Shown: piece by piece, positions 1 through 8,669 of the stretch | How the letters are laid out: every line of letters starts with the position of its first letter | How positions within the stretch are numbered: the stretch's first letter is position 1 | NCBI GenBank assembly: GCA_964431545.1 | Contig: CAYSLC010000028.1 | Coordinates: forward strand, 1-35,616 | Length of the DNA: 35,616 nucleotides | DNA from: CAYSLC01 sp964431545 | Lineage (GTDB): Bacteria > Desulfobacterota > Desulfobacteria > Desulfobacterales > JAABSP01 | Direction: 5' to 3' | Translations under genes and position numbers: made by a program | The notes under the pieces: model-generated | Told to the model about the DNA's origin: nothing | The model's database searches: none | The model's input: only the letters and a program-made list of their open reading frames with translations

Positions 1-3000
1 CGGCGTCGATCTCCTCCTGGGTCAGCCCGGCGGCCAGGAGGTGGCCGCCGCCGCCCCCGCCCCGGTAGGAGTTGATGGCGACGGTGTAGGTCCCGTCCAT
101 GCGGAACGCGCTCCCGGGGTCGACCTCCCCGTCCAGATTCCGGTCCATGCCGTGGACGATCACCCGCTCCCCGGCGGGCCGCGAGACATCCACGTCGTAG
201 ACGATGCCGGCGGCGGAGTCGTAGTTGTAGTACCGGGCCGCCAGGTCGTAATTGCCGGTCGCCTCGTCGTAGTCGGTGAAGTTGAGGAGATGATCCTCCG
301 GCCCCGCCATCTGGTTCATCCAGATCTCGTAGGAGTACTCCAGGAAGTCCTTGATCTCCCGACCGGACAGGGTCATCAGGTAGAGGAAGTTTTCGTACTT
401 GTAGAGTTTGTACATGTCACGGACGTAGACCGGCCCCGCCTGGATGGTCTTGTCGAACTGGAGAGGCGCGGCAAAGGAGACGTCCGCCGGTCTCCCCAGG
501 ACGTTTTCGGCCACCTGGAGCTGGAGGGTGTGGATGAGATCGTTGAAGGAGGAGTCGCCGAACATGGCGTCCCTGGATGACGTGGGGGCGGCGAAGATGC
601 CGATCCGCTCCCCGGCGTAGGCCCGGGTCTCATCCACGGCGTCGGCGAAGGCGGCCATGAGGCCGGGATCCGGTTCGTAAGCGGTGGGATCGACCACCTC
701 GCCGGTCACCACCTTGTCGTAGCCGCCGGTGGCGGGGTTCGGGATCAGCTCGATGGTGGCGGTGGCCACCTTCATGGCGGCGTTGTCGGCCCCGATGATC
801 CGCACGCCGTTGACCATCTCGTTATGGTCCATGTGGTCGTGGCCGATGCAGATGAGGTCGAAATCCGGCACCTGTTGGGCCACCAGCTGGGAGGCGTTCT
901 CGTTTCCGTGGGTGTCCGCGTCGGTGCCGCCGTAGGTGTAGTCGAACCCCGAGTGGAAGAGCCCGATGAGGACATCCGGGTCCTCCGTCTCCTGGATCAC
1001 CGGGACCCAATGCCGGGCCGATTCGATCATGTCCTCGAATGCAAGCCCCTCCCAGACGCTCTGGGGCAGCCAGTTGGGGATCCCCGGCGTGGTCAGCCCC
1101 AGGACCGCGATGCGGACCCCGGACCGTTCGATGACGGTGTAGGGCTGAAAATAGGGCTCGCCGTCCGAGGTCCGGACCGTGTTGGCCGACAGCCACGGGA
1201 ACGTAAACTGCGCGTTCACGGCGTCGTAGACGGCCGGGCCCGGCTCGATGTCGTGGTTGCCCACCACCCCGGCGTCGTACCCCATGTAGTTCATCACATC
1301 GGGGACGATGTGGGGATCGACCGCCGGATCCTTCTCGTAATTGTAGTAGTTGACGATGGGCTGGCCCTGGAGGATGTCCCCCCCGTCCAGAAGGATCACC
1401 TCCTGGCCGGGCAGGGTCCGCTGCTCGGCCACGTAGGCATGGACCTCGGCCAGGGAGCCGTCGATCTCGGTATCCTCGATGAAGTCATAAGGGAACAGGG
1501 AGCCGTGGACGTCGGTGGTCTCGATCACCTTGAGGACCACCGCCGCCGGCGCGCCCTCCTGGAACGGGACCACCCGTGGGTTTGGCGGCGGATCTTGGAT
1601 CTCCACCAGACCGTTGCGGGATTCGGTGATGTATGCCTCCAGGACCCGCCGCTCCCCCAGGTCGGGCTGCTCGGCCCCGCGCAGATCGGCCGCCGCCTTG
1701 AGGGCCGTATACCCGTCGCCGCCGGTGAGCAGAAAGTCATTGGTGGCCAGGGTGAAGGTCCGATCCGGATCCCCAACCAGGGCGAAGTTCTCCACCAGGG
1801 TGTCCACGGCGCCGTCGGCGCGGGTGATCCGAAGGGTCCGGACCCTGGAGGGGGTATCCAGGGCCGTGGCGTCGGAGATCCCCTCCCGTTCGGGATCGTA
1901 TTCCAGCGCCATCCCGGCCACCTGGGGGAACCGTCCGTCCAGGGCCGGCGCGCGGCTCACCGCGTTCTCCGCCACCGCCAGCATCTCCCGGCCGGTGAGC
2001 GCCACCACCGCCAGCTTGTTGTCGAAGGCCAGGGCCGCGCCGATGGTCAGACGGGTGATGTTCGGCCCCTGGATGGTGTCCCGGATCCCGCCGCCGTTTT
2101 TCAGGGCCACGTCCACCATCAGATCCGGGTACTCCCGCCGGGCGTACCAGAGGGTGGCGTCGGCGGCCAGACGGCCCAGGTTGGTCTCCCGGCTCCGCAC
2201 GTCGGCCCGGTTGCCGTTGAGCGGGTGGACGGTGGTCCCCACCACCTCGAACTGCTCCTGGATCTCCTCGGTCTCGGTGAGGTCCGCAAAGACCGTCTCC
2301 ACGGCGTCGGGCGGGCTCAGATCCTCGCCCAGTGTCGCCTCCAGGGCCTCGATGGCGGCGTCGGTGGTGGCCACCGGACCGCTCCTCGGGTCGACGTAGG
2401 CGATGTGCCCCCGGCTGTCGAAGGTGACCATCAGGTTGCCCACGTAGGTGTACTGCTGGTCGCTGTTGACCACCAGCACCGGGTTGCCCTCGCTGTCCTG
2501 TCGAACCGTGGGGTAGTCGGCGCCCGGCGTGTCCCCCTCCCGGAGAAAGTTGAACGGGCCCGTCGGTTCCGGCGCGGCCATGAACCCGGTGGAGCCGGCC
2601 GCCACGATGATGTCCACCCCCCGCAGCCACTCGGCCGACAGGGGATCTCCGGTGAAATCCTGGGCATGGTCCAGGAGGATGATCTTGTCGATCCCCTGGG
2701 CGGTGAGCAGGTCCACCTGCGCCAGGACCTGCCCCACGGCCGAGACCAGCGGCTGGTTGGTGTCCGGATCCCGGCCCCCCACGAAGTCGACCCCGGGCAG
2801 GGTGGTCTCCGGATCCTTGATCACGTTGAAAAAGTCGGCCGGGGCCCGGCCGATGAGGCCGATCCGCTCCCCCGCGGCCTCGATGTAGGCGCTCCTGGCC
2901 ACTTTCCCGGCGTTCTCGGCCACGCTCCCGCCGTCCACGCCGATCCGGATCGGCGGCACGCCCTCGGAGGTCCGTGCGTTGAAAAAGTCGAGGTTGACCG

Positions 3001-5203
3001 CCAGAAACGGGTAATCGGCCGCGGCGAGCATCCTTGCGAAGTCGTCGAGGCCGCCGTCGAACTCATGGTTGCCGATGCCGTTGGCCGCAAGCCCCAGGGC
3101 GTTGTAGAAGGCGATGTCCGCCAGCCCCGGCGCCTCCAGTCCGGCCACATCCTCGGCGGCCGTATAGAACGGCCCCGGCAGGGTGTGGTCCCCGGCGGTG
3201 AGATGGAGGGAGGCCATCCCCTCCCGGTCCGCCAGGGTCTGGAGGCCGTCCACCACGGTGGCGTAGTTGAGGAGCTTCGGCTCCAGGGTATTGGGATCCT
3301 GGAAGGAGGATTCGTTGTCGGAGCTGTGGAGGATCTGGAGGGTGAAGGGGGCGTCGGCCGGTTCGATCCCATAGAGAGTGGTGGTGCCGCTCACCTCGTT
3401 GGTCACCGCCAACAGCGGCGACCCCGCCGGGGAGGCGCTTGCCGGGATGAAGGCGATCCCTTCGGGGGCCAGGTCGCCCGCGGTTCCGGCGGCCGGATCC
3501 CCCTGGGGATCCCGGTCGTTGACATACCGGACAAAGGCTGGTCGGGTCGGGTCGGTGATGTCGTAGACCATGATCCCGCCGATGCGCTCCAGCCCGATGA
3601 AGGCGAAGATGCGCCCGCCCATCCGGCCGATCTCGATCCCCTCTGGCTCGGGCCCCTTGTCGTCGCTCCGGTCGTCCACCTCGTTCTCGTCGTTGCTGGC
3701 GTTGAAGAGGGAGGGCATCCGTTGGGCCGTGATCCGCTCGAAATCGTCGCCGCTGTCATAGACCAAGGAGAGTCCATCGATGGTCGGCTCCCAGATGGAG
3801 AAGGAGCGCGCCCCGTAGGAGTAGAGCGCGTCGAAATCGCCGTCCCCGTCAACGTCCCCCCGGATGAGGGTCACCTTGAGCCGCCCCAGGTCCGCGTCCG
3901 TCTGGAGGGTCTCCGCATCGGGGAAGGAGGTCGGGTCGAGCATCAGGTCTCCCACCCGCTCCTCCTCGCTGAAGGCGTCGTAGTCCCGGCTGTCCCCCTC
4001 GTTGGCGGTGGCGATGTAGGTCCGGCCGCCGGCCTCGAACACCGCGATGGCGTCGGGCTGGTACATGCCGAAGACCGGACGGGGACGGATGTCGATCCCG
4101 CCGTCCTCGTTGCTGGCGTCCATGCCGTTTCCGGCCGCCGAATGGTCCTTGAACCCGAGGGGAAGGACCCGCAGGACGACGGCCGATTCGATGTCGATCT
4201 CGGCCAGGGCGTTGTTCTCCTGGAGGGAGACCCAGGCGGTCCCGGAATCGGGGGTCACGGCGATGTACTCGGGCTCCAGGTCCTGGGCCACCGAGGCGCC
4301 CGGCCCGTAGATGTTGACGCCGGCGGTCCTCAGTTGGTCGATCCGGTCGTTGAACCCGGTGAAGCCGGCGGTGGCCGCCGAGGCGTTCTCCACGCCGGCC
4401 CGGAGGTCCACGATGGTGACAGAGCCCTCGGGGTCGACGGTGTAGTCGTCGTCGGGCTCCCCCTCGTTGGCCACCAGGAGCCAAGTGCCGTCCGGGGTGA
4501 AGGTGACCATGTCGGGCAGGGCCCCGGCGGGAACGCTGGCCAGGAAGGCGCCGTCGGCCTCGAAGAGGACCACGCTCCCCGGGGCCTGGGGATCCTCGTT
4601 CTCCACCGCCGCCGCCAGGAGGCCGTCATGGAAGGCGACGCTGTTGACCGAAGCCCCGTAGGGGGCGATGTCGATGGCGAAGTCGAACCGGGGATCCGCC
4701 GGGTCGGAGACATCGAGGACATCGACGGCCGCCGCGTCGCCGTTGACCACGAAGAGACGTCCGGTGGCCGGGTGATGGGCGACGATCTCCGCGGCACCCC
4801 CGTCGAAGACGCCGGTGGCATAGGTCCCCAGCCTCTCCAGTCCGATGGCCGAGATCATCGGCTCGAAGATCGCCGTCACGGTAACGTCCCCGTCAAGGGT
4901 CACGGTACAGGGGCCGTCCCCATGACAGGGACCGCTCCACCCGCTGAAGACCGACCCCTGATCCGCCTGAACGGCGAGGGTCACCTGTGCCCCCGCCTCC
5001 CACTCGGCGGCGCAGGTCCCGCCGCAATCGACCCCCTGGGGATCGCTGGTCACCCGCCCGGTCCCATTTCCCGTCTTCTCAACGGTCAATGTGTATCGGT
5101 CCACGGGAAGGTTCTTGATGTTTTCGGAATCGTCACAACCGGTGAGCCCGCCGACCACCAGGAACACCACCATCGCCAACAGACACCATCTCTTCCGCCT
5201 CAT
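1..5203 (-). CDS. Giant lipoprotein: InlB-like repeat, choice-of-anchor I propeller, two tandem 5'-nucleotidase-type metallophosphatases (3' end beyond window)
   Basis: The frame is open for 1,734 codons and leaves the window at its 3' end. The start at 5203 has AAGGAG six bases upstream. Residues 1-23 form a lipoprotein signal ending LTGC (Cys23), so the product is probably anchored in the outer membrane or exposed. Residues about 40-115 match an InlB-type bacterial repeat (CGGTC, FSGWSGPC). About 118-610 is a beta-propeller of the choice-of-anchor I type. About 620-1180 is a first metallophosphatase plus 5'-nucleotidase C domain (GNHEFD near 712, GGGIR near 1037, GGDGYTAL near 1164). Its first metal motif reads HSSDNES instead of DxHG. 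From about 1222 a second, CpdB-like phosphatase has canonical TDVHG, GGD, VVGNHD and GHDH motifs. Known relatives hydrolyse extracellular nucleotides for phosphate or purine scavenging. Two complete catalytic modules in one chain are unusual. Confidence 0.9.
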   Translation of the reverse strand, partial: MRRKRWCLLAMVVFLVVGGLTGCDDSENIKNLPVDRYTLTVEKTGNGTGRVTSDPQGVDCGGTCAAEWEAGAQVTLAVQADQGSVFSGWSGPCHGDGPCTVTLDGDVTVTAIFEPMISAIGLERLGTYATGVFDGGAAEIVAHHPATGRLFVVNGDAAAVDVLDVSDPADPRFDFAIDIAPYGASVNSVAFHDGLLAAAVENEDPQAPGSVVLFEADGAFLASVPAGALPDMVTFTPDGTWLLVANEGEPDDDYTVDPEGSVTIVDLRAGVENASAATAGFTGFNDRIDQLRTAGVNIYGPGASVAQDLEPEYIAVTPDSGTAWVSLQENNALAEIDIESAVVLRVLPLGFKDHSAAGNGMDASNEDGGIDIRPRPVFGMYQPDAIAVFEAGGRTYIATANEGDSRDYDAFSEEERVGDLMLDPTSFPDAETLQTDADLGRLKVTLIRGDVDGDGDFDALYSYGARSFSIWEPTIDGLSLVYDSGDDFERITAQRMPSLFNASNDENEVDDRSDDKGPEPEGIEIGRMGGRIFAFIGLERIGGIMVYDITDPTRPAFVRYVNDRDPQGDPAAGTAGDLAPEGIAFIPASASPAGSPLLAVTNEVSGTTTLYGIEPADAPFTLQILHSSDNESSFQDPNTLEPKLLNYATVVDGLQTLADREGMASLHLTAGDHTLPGPFYTAAEDVAGLEAPGLADIAFYNALGLAANGIGNHEFDGGLDDFARMLAAADYPFLAVNLDFFNARTSEGVPPIRIGVDGGSVAENAGKVARSAYIEAAGERIGLIGRAPADFFNVIKDPETTLPGVDFVGGRDPDTNQPLVSAVGQVLAQVDLLTAQGIDKIILLDHAQDFTGDPLSAEWLRGVDIIVAAGSTGFMAAPEPTGPFNFLREGDTPGADYPTVRQDSEGNPVLVVNSDQQYTYVGNLMVTFDSRGHIAYVDPRSGPVATTDAAIEALEATLGEDLSPPDAVETVFADLTETEEIQEQFEVVGTTVHPLNGNRADVRSRETNLGRLAADATLWYARREYPDLMVDVALKNGGGIRDTIQGPNITRLTIGAALAFDNKLAVVALTGREMLAVAENAVSRAPALDGRFPQVAGMALEYDPEREGISDATALDTPSRVRTLRITRADGAVDTLVENFALVGDPDRTFTLATNDFLLTGGDGYTALKAAADLRGAEQPDLGERRVLEAYITESRNGLVEIQDPPPNPRVVPFQEGAPAAVVLKVIETTDVHGSLFPYDFIEDTEIDGSLAEVHAYVAEQRTLPGQEVILLDGGDILQGQPIVNYYNYEKDPAVDPHIVPDVMNYMGYDAGVVGNHDIEPGPAVYDAVNAQFTFPWLSANTVRTSDGEPYFQPYTVIERSGVRIAVLGLTTPGIPNWLPQSVWEGLAFEDMIESARHWVPVIQETEDPDVLIGLFHSGFDYTYGGTDADTHGNENASQLVAQQVPDFDLICIGHDHMDHNEMVNGVRIIGADNAAMKVATATIELIPNPATGGYDKVVTGEVVDPTAYEPDPGLMAAFADAVDETRAYAGERIGIFAAPTSSRDAMFGDSSFNDLIHTLQLQVAENVLGRPADVSFAAPLQFDKTIQAGPVYVRDMYKLYKYENFLYLMTLSGREIKDFLEYSYEIWMNQMAGPEDHLLNFTDYDEATGNYDLAARYYNYDSAAGIVYDVDVSRPAGERVIVHGMDRNLDGEVDPGSAFRMDGTYTVAINSYRGGGGGGHLLAAGLTQEEIDA

Positions 5204-5519
5204 ACACCGCTCCTTCTCTTATTTCGGTTCATCGGAACAAAAAACCTTGGGGCAAAGGGCTTTGGGACCAGTGGATGCTTCTGTCCGTGAATCGAATCCA
5301 CGATCCTTGACGGAGGGTACGGGGGAAATATTAGAAACAGATGAAAAACCGATTAAAAACCGGTTAGGATACGGCCCCCAAGATTCCTGGAAATGGGGTC
5401 GATTCCGCGTTCAACTTCTGCTATGGTTTTCCGGCGGGGGCTTTGGCGGCCCCGCCCCATTGCCGGCGCGGCCGACGGAGCCGTCTTGGATTTCAAACCA
5501 TATAAATCGGAGACCCCGG
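5204..5519. other. Divergent intergenic region
   Basis: This 316-base stretch separates the giant lipoprotein from the caspase-like gene. No credible gene lies in it. An AT-rich patch near 5328-5366 stands out from the GC-rich surroundings and probably holds promoters for one or both genes. A TATAAA stretch at about 5501 lies too close to the caspase start to be assigned with confidence. Confidence 0.6.
5307..5334 (+). promoter_or_regulatory. Candidate sigma-70-type promoter of the caspase-like gene
   Basis: TTGACG at 5307-5312 and TATTAG at 5329-5334 are separated by 16 bases. Transcription would begin near 5341, giving a leader of about 180 bases before the start at 5520. The -35 matches consensus at five of six bases and the -10 at four. 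Confidence 0.4.
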
Positions 5520-6758
5520 ATGATCCGCATTCATCACCTGACGATCCTAGCAGCGGCCTTGATGCTGATTTTTGCCCAGGCCGCATTCAACCCCGCCGGG
5601 GCCGTCGAACGACGCATCGCCCTGGTGATCGGAAACGGCGCCTACGAGACGGCCCCCCTGGCCAACCCGGTCAACGACGCCCGGGACATGGCCGTCCTCC
5701 TGGAGGGACTCGGGTTTTCGGTGGTCCGGGCCATCGACGTGGACCGGCGGACCATGCGGGACCGGATCCGGGATTTCGGCGACCGAATCCGGCAGGGGGG
5801 TGTCGCCCTCTTCTACTACGCGGGCCACGGCATTCAGGTGGACGGCGAGAACTACCTGGTGCCGGTCCGCGCCCGGGTCTTCAGCGAGGACGAGGTGGAG
5901 GACGAATGCCTCCGGGTCTCTTCCGTGCTCCGGAAGATGGAGACGGCGGGCAACCGGCTCAACATCGTGATCCTCGACGCCTGCCGGAACAACCCCTTTG
6001 GACGGCGGTTCCGCGCCATGAGCCGGGGGCTGGCCCGCATGGACGCGCCGGCCGGATCGATTCTGGCTTATGCCACGGCTCCCGGATCCACCGCCGCCGA
6101 CGGAGAGGGAGAGAACGGTCTCTACACCTCCCGCCTCCTGGCCCACATGCGGAAGCCGGGCCTCGAGATCGGTCAGCTCTTCCGGAAGGTCCGGGCCGAC
6201 GTCATGGCCGCCACCGGCGAACAACAGGTGCCCTGGGAGTCCTCCTCCCTGGTGGGCAACTTCTACTTCGTCACGGAGGATTCCCCTCCGCCGCCCACAC
6301 CGGATGAGACATTCGCCAGGAAAGAGCCCAGGGTGGATTCCGGAAAAACGCCCGTTCCAAAGGAAAAGTCCCCGGATCCGTACGGGAAATCGTCCGGGCA
6401 CGGCAAAGTGGAGCGGAACTCGGGCGGAAACGGGTCCGCCACCGATTCAACGAAGCCGACCTATGCCGACTTTTCGGCCCTCCGGACCGGCAATACCTCC
6501 AAAAGGGTCGCCGACAACCGGTGGGATTGGACCGCCTACATCACCGGCCCCCGGACGATCCTCGACGCGGTCCGGTGCGTCGAGTACACCCTCCACCGCA
6601 CCTTCCCCAATCCGGTCCGCACCGTCTGCCGGAAGGGGGGTGACAAGCAGGCCTTTCCCCTCTCCAGCAACGGCTGGGGGACCTTTCGGATCAAAATCCG
6701 GGTCTTCTTTGATGACGGACAGGTCTATTCGATCGCCCACGATCTGGTGTTCCGCTGA
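5520..6758 (+). CDS. Exported caspase-like (peptidase C14) protein with C-terminal pYEATS domain
   Basis: 412 aa. The start at 5520 is chosen because a classic signal peptide follows (hydrophobic to about residue 28, then AGAVERR) and GGAGA lies just upstream; the frame is open further upstream but that part has no domain character. Residues about 30-255 are a caspase-like p20 domain: ALVIGN, NPVNDARD, FYYAGHG with catalytic His103, and ILDACRNNPF with catalytic Cys155. Residues about 265-315 are a low-complexity Pro/Lys/Ser linker. Residues about 318-412 match the prokaryotic YEATS fold (WTAYITGP, VEYTLHRTFPNPVR, GWGTFRIKI, DDGQVYSI). Known caspase-like bacterial proteins cleave at basic or acidic residues, and pYEATS domains are predicted ligand sensors. 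Export followed by sensing of an envelope ligand is inference. It is divergent from the nucleotidase lipoprotein. Confidence 0.88.
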   Translation: MIRIHHLTILAAALMLIFAQAAFNPAGAVERRIALVIGNGAYETAPLANPVNDARDMAVLLEGLGFSVVRAIDVDRRTMRDRIRDFGDRIRQGGVALFYYAGHGIQVDGENYLVPVRARVFSEDEVEDECLRVSSVLRKMETAGNRLNIVILDACRNNPFGRRFRAMSRGLARMDAPAGSILAYATAPGSTAADGEGENGLYTSRLLAHMRKPGLEIGQLFRKVRADVMAATGEQQVPWESSSLVGNFYFVTEDSPPPPTPDETFARKEPRVDSGKTPVPKEKSPDPYGKSSGHGKVERNSGGNGSATDSTKPTYADFSALRTGNTSKRVADNRWDWTAYITGPRTILDAVRCVEYTLHRTFPNPVRTVCRKGGDKQAFPLSSNGWGTFRIKIRVFFDDGQVYSIAHDLVFR

Positions 6759-6889
6759 TCCCCGGCCCGGACCCCGACCGATGGACGCATACGCCATCAC
6801 ATGGGCAAAAATGGACACTCCGTCCCGTGAATCGACCGTGAAACCGCTCCACGGTGTTCGATGGCCCTGGTCAGGCCGGCTTGCACGCA

Positions 6890-7351
6890 CTACCGGGCGA
6901 TGGCGGCGATCTTGGGGTTGAGGACCCGGAGGAGTTCCCCGGGAGTCATCTTGACCATGACCCCGCGTTGACCTCCGTTGATCATCACCGCCGCGTGGGC
7001 CTGAAGCATGTCATCCATGGCGATTTGCAGACGTTTCTTGGTACCGAACGGGCTGATTCCCCCCACCTGGTAGCCGGTCAATCGCTCCGCCGTTTCGGCA
7101 TCGGCCATGGCCGCTTTTTTGGCCCCGCAGGCCCGGGCGATCTTCTTCAGGGAGAGCTGGCAGTCGCCGGGCATCAGCGCCAGCACGTGGCTCCCGTCAT
7201 CCAGGGCCACCACAAGGGTTTTGATGGTCTGTTCCAGGGGAAACCCCACCGAATGGGCGGCAAATTCCGCCCCCTTCTCCTCGTGCTCGTACTTGACCAC
7301 CTCGTGGGCGATCCGTTTCTGTTTGAGAAATGCGATGGCGCGTGTTGACAT
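6890..7351 (-). CDS. ybaK: YbaK/EbsC family aminoacyl-tRNA (Cys-tRNA-Pro) deacylase
   Basis: 153 aa, close to the usual length of about 155-160. In this family the protein hydrolyses cysteine wrongly attached to tRNA-Pro in the cytoplasm. Visible family features are the N-terminal helix region, KTLVV with the conserved Lys44, LALMPGDCQLSLKKIA, GYQVGGISPFG and a C-terminal GGQRG. The start at 7351 is preceded by GAGGGGAAAGC, a good ribosome binding site. A longer frame exists upstream to 7552, but that part is antisense sequence of the neighbouring broken ATPase. The gene stands alone, and the 3' relic of the ATPase frame runs over its first 155 bases in another frame. Confidence 0.92.
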   Translation of the reverse strand: MSTRAIAFLKQKRIAHEVVKYEHEEKGAEFAAHSVGFPLEQTIKTLVVALDDGSHVLALMPGDCQLSLKKIARACGAKKAAMADAETAERLTGYQVGGISPFGTKKRLQIAMDDMLQAHAAVMINGGQRGVMVKMTPGELLRVLNPKIAAIAR

Positions 7352-8378
7352 GCTTTCCCCTCGGTTCAGAGCATCCGGCATCCGTCCTGTGTTGCAGCGA
7401 TTCGAAATGTCCGACCACCGCATTTCGGATGCCGGTATCGTGAAAATACAATTTCGGCGTTTTGACAAGTGCTTTGCCCAGGTTGACGAAACAGGGCCGC
7501 AGGAAGGCGATGATAAATGTTTCCTCCAGTGCGAACAGGTATTTTTCGACAAAATATCGGGTCAGACGGACATTCTTCCCGATTTCATTGACCTTGCACA
7601 ATCCGGTCGCCTGGGAAGCGGCAAAACGGACCAGACGGTTGAAGGCGGGTATGTCTTCTATCTTTAAAAAATCGCTGATATCCTTCTGTATGTAGGATCG
7701 GTAGATCTCCTTGAGCAGTTGAATCTTGTCCTCCGGGGTCTCCGAAACCACCACACCCGGGTACCCACCGAAAAGGACGTATTCCCGTAGCAACATTTGA
7801 TAGCGGTCGGATTCAAATTTTTCGACCATGGCTGTCCCACCGGGCTCATGTCCTTTGTAGCGCAGGTATTCAGAGTATGAGATCGGCAACAATTCGTACA
7901 AGTGTTTCCTTCCGGTGAGGGTTTCCTTGACCTGGCTTTTGATCTGCAAGGAAGATGATCCGGATACGATGAACTTGATATTCGGGTCGAGATCGTAATA
8001 CCGCTTCAGGAGCAGGCCGATCTCGGGAACGCGCTGGGCTTCGTCCAGGAACACAAAGCTTCTCTGTCCGGGATGACCGTAGTGTCGAATGAAATCGAAA
8101 AAATCCCGGTCATTCTGGATCAGTTCAACCAGATTGAAGGCGTCGAAATTGAAGTAGAAGATCCGGGAAGGGGCGCAACCGCCGTCGATCAGCTTGCGAA
8201 TCAGACGGTTCATCAGAAAGGTTTTTCCCACCTGCCTGGAACCGATGACGATCGTCACCTCCTTTTTTTCCAGGCCCGTGAACAACCGGTCGAATATCCC
8301 GCGCGCGATACAGCAGCCTTCTGGAAACGTGTATCCAGGTTTGCGCCATGGATTTTGAAGTTCGAATGTACCGACCAT
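7197..8378 (-). pseudogene. Truncated AAA ATPase of the DUF4143 family
   Basis: The frame encodes 393 aa. The N-terminal AAA domain is intact: Walker A GSRQVGKT at 46-53 and Walker B FVFLDEAQ at 109-115. The DUF4143 region (about 195-335) runs to KLYFHDTGIRNAVVG and HFESLQHRTDAG. Family members continue there with LWENF and a restriction-endonuclease-like core of about 80 residues. Here the similarity stops at about 7373, and the remaining 58 codons are out-of-frame sequence of the ybaK promoter and coding region. I read this as a deletion that removed the 3' end and joined it to ybaK. The region is AT-richer than most of the window, which suggests past transfer. Family function is unclear; many members are mobile and patchily distributed. 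Confidence 0.8.
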
Positions 8379-8406
8379 ATGGGTATTTTGCGACTACAGT
8401 TACAAA

Positions 8407-8649
8407 TCACCTTGTTACTTTGCAAATATAATTGAGTTTTGTCGACTTTATTATCCGCCAATTGTATTTCGCTTTGATTTTGGAAAACACCTCTTCCGCC
8501 GGCACACCTTTCACGCTCCCACGGTGGATTTCGCTCACCCTTCTCTCAAGTTCCGATTCCCACGCTTTTTCCGCACCGGCATCCATCTCTTCATCAAGGC
8601 TCAATATCATGCGATGGGCCAGCTCGGCGCGTTCATGCACGGGCAACAA
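8407..8649 (-). pseudogene. Remnant of an addiction-module component (RelE/ParE-type antitoxin family)
   Basis: 80 aa from a TTG codon. The core matches the short addiction module component family, with LPVHERAELAHRMILSLDEE and VKGVPAEEVFSKIKAKY. Family members normally carry about ten more residues before LP and end soon after the KIKAKY segment. Here an in-frame TGA sits at 8659-8661, four codons before the TTG, with no clear ribosome binding site, and the C-terminus has an atypical tail of about 17 residues. No RelE/ParE toxin follows; the next frame is the truncated ATPase, 28 bases away. It is most likely a decayed antitoxin, though an intact divergent protein from a weak start cannot be excluded. 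Confidence 0.6.
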
Positions 8650-8669
8650 AATAACGTTTCAGTCTGTAT

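Noticed and set aside
824..5290. Uninterrupted plus-strand frame of 1,488 codons opposite the nucleotidase lipoprotein
   Set aside because: It is antisense to a gene with clear domains, is rich in Gly, Val, His and Arg as expected from the complement of GC-rich codons, and has no recognisable domain.
5285..5312. GAATCGAATCC resembling a tRNA T-arm
   Set aside because: No acceptor stem, anticodon arm or CCA-compatible end can be built around it. It is a chance match in the intergenic region.
7352..7552. Upstream extension of the ybaK frame to 7552
   Set aside because: This segment is out-of-frame sequence of the truncated ATPase, and the ribosome binding site at 7351 marks the real start.
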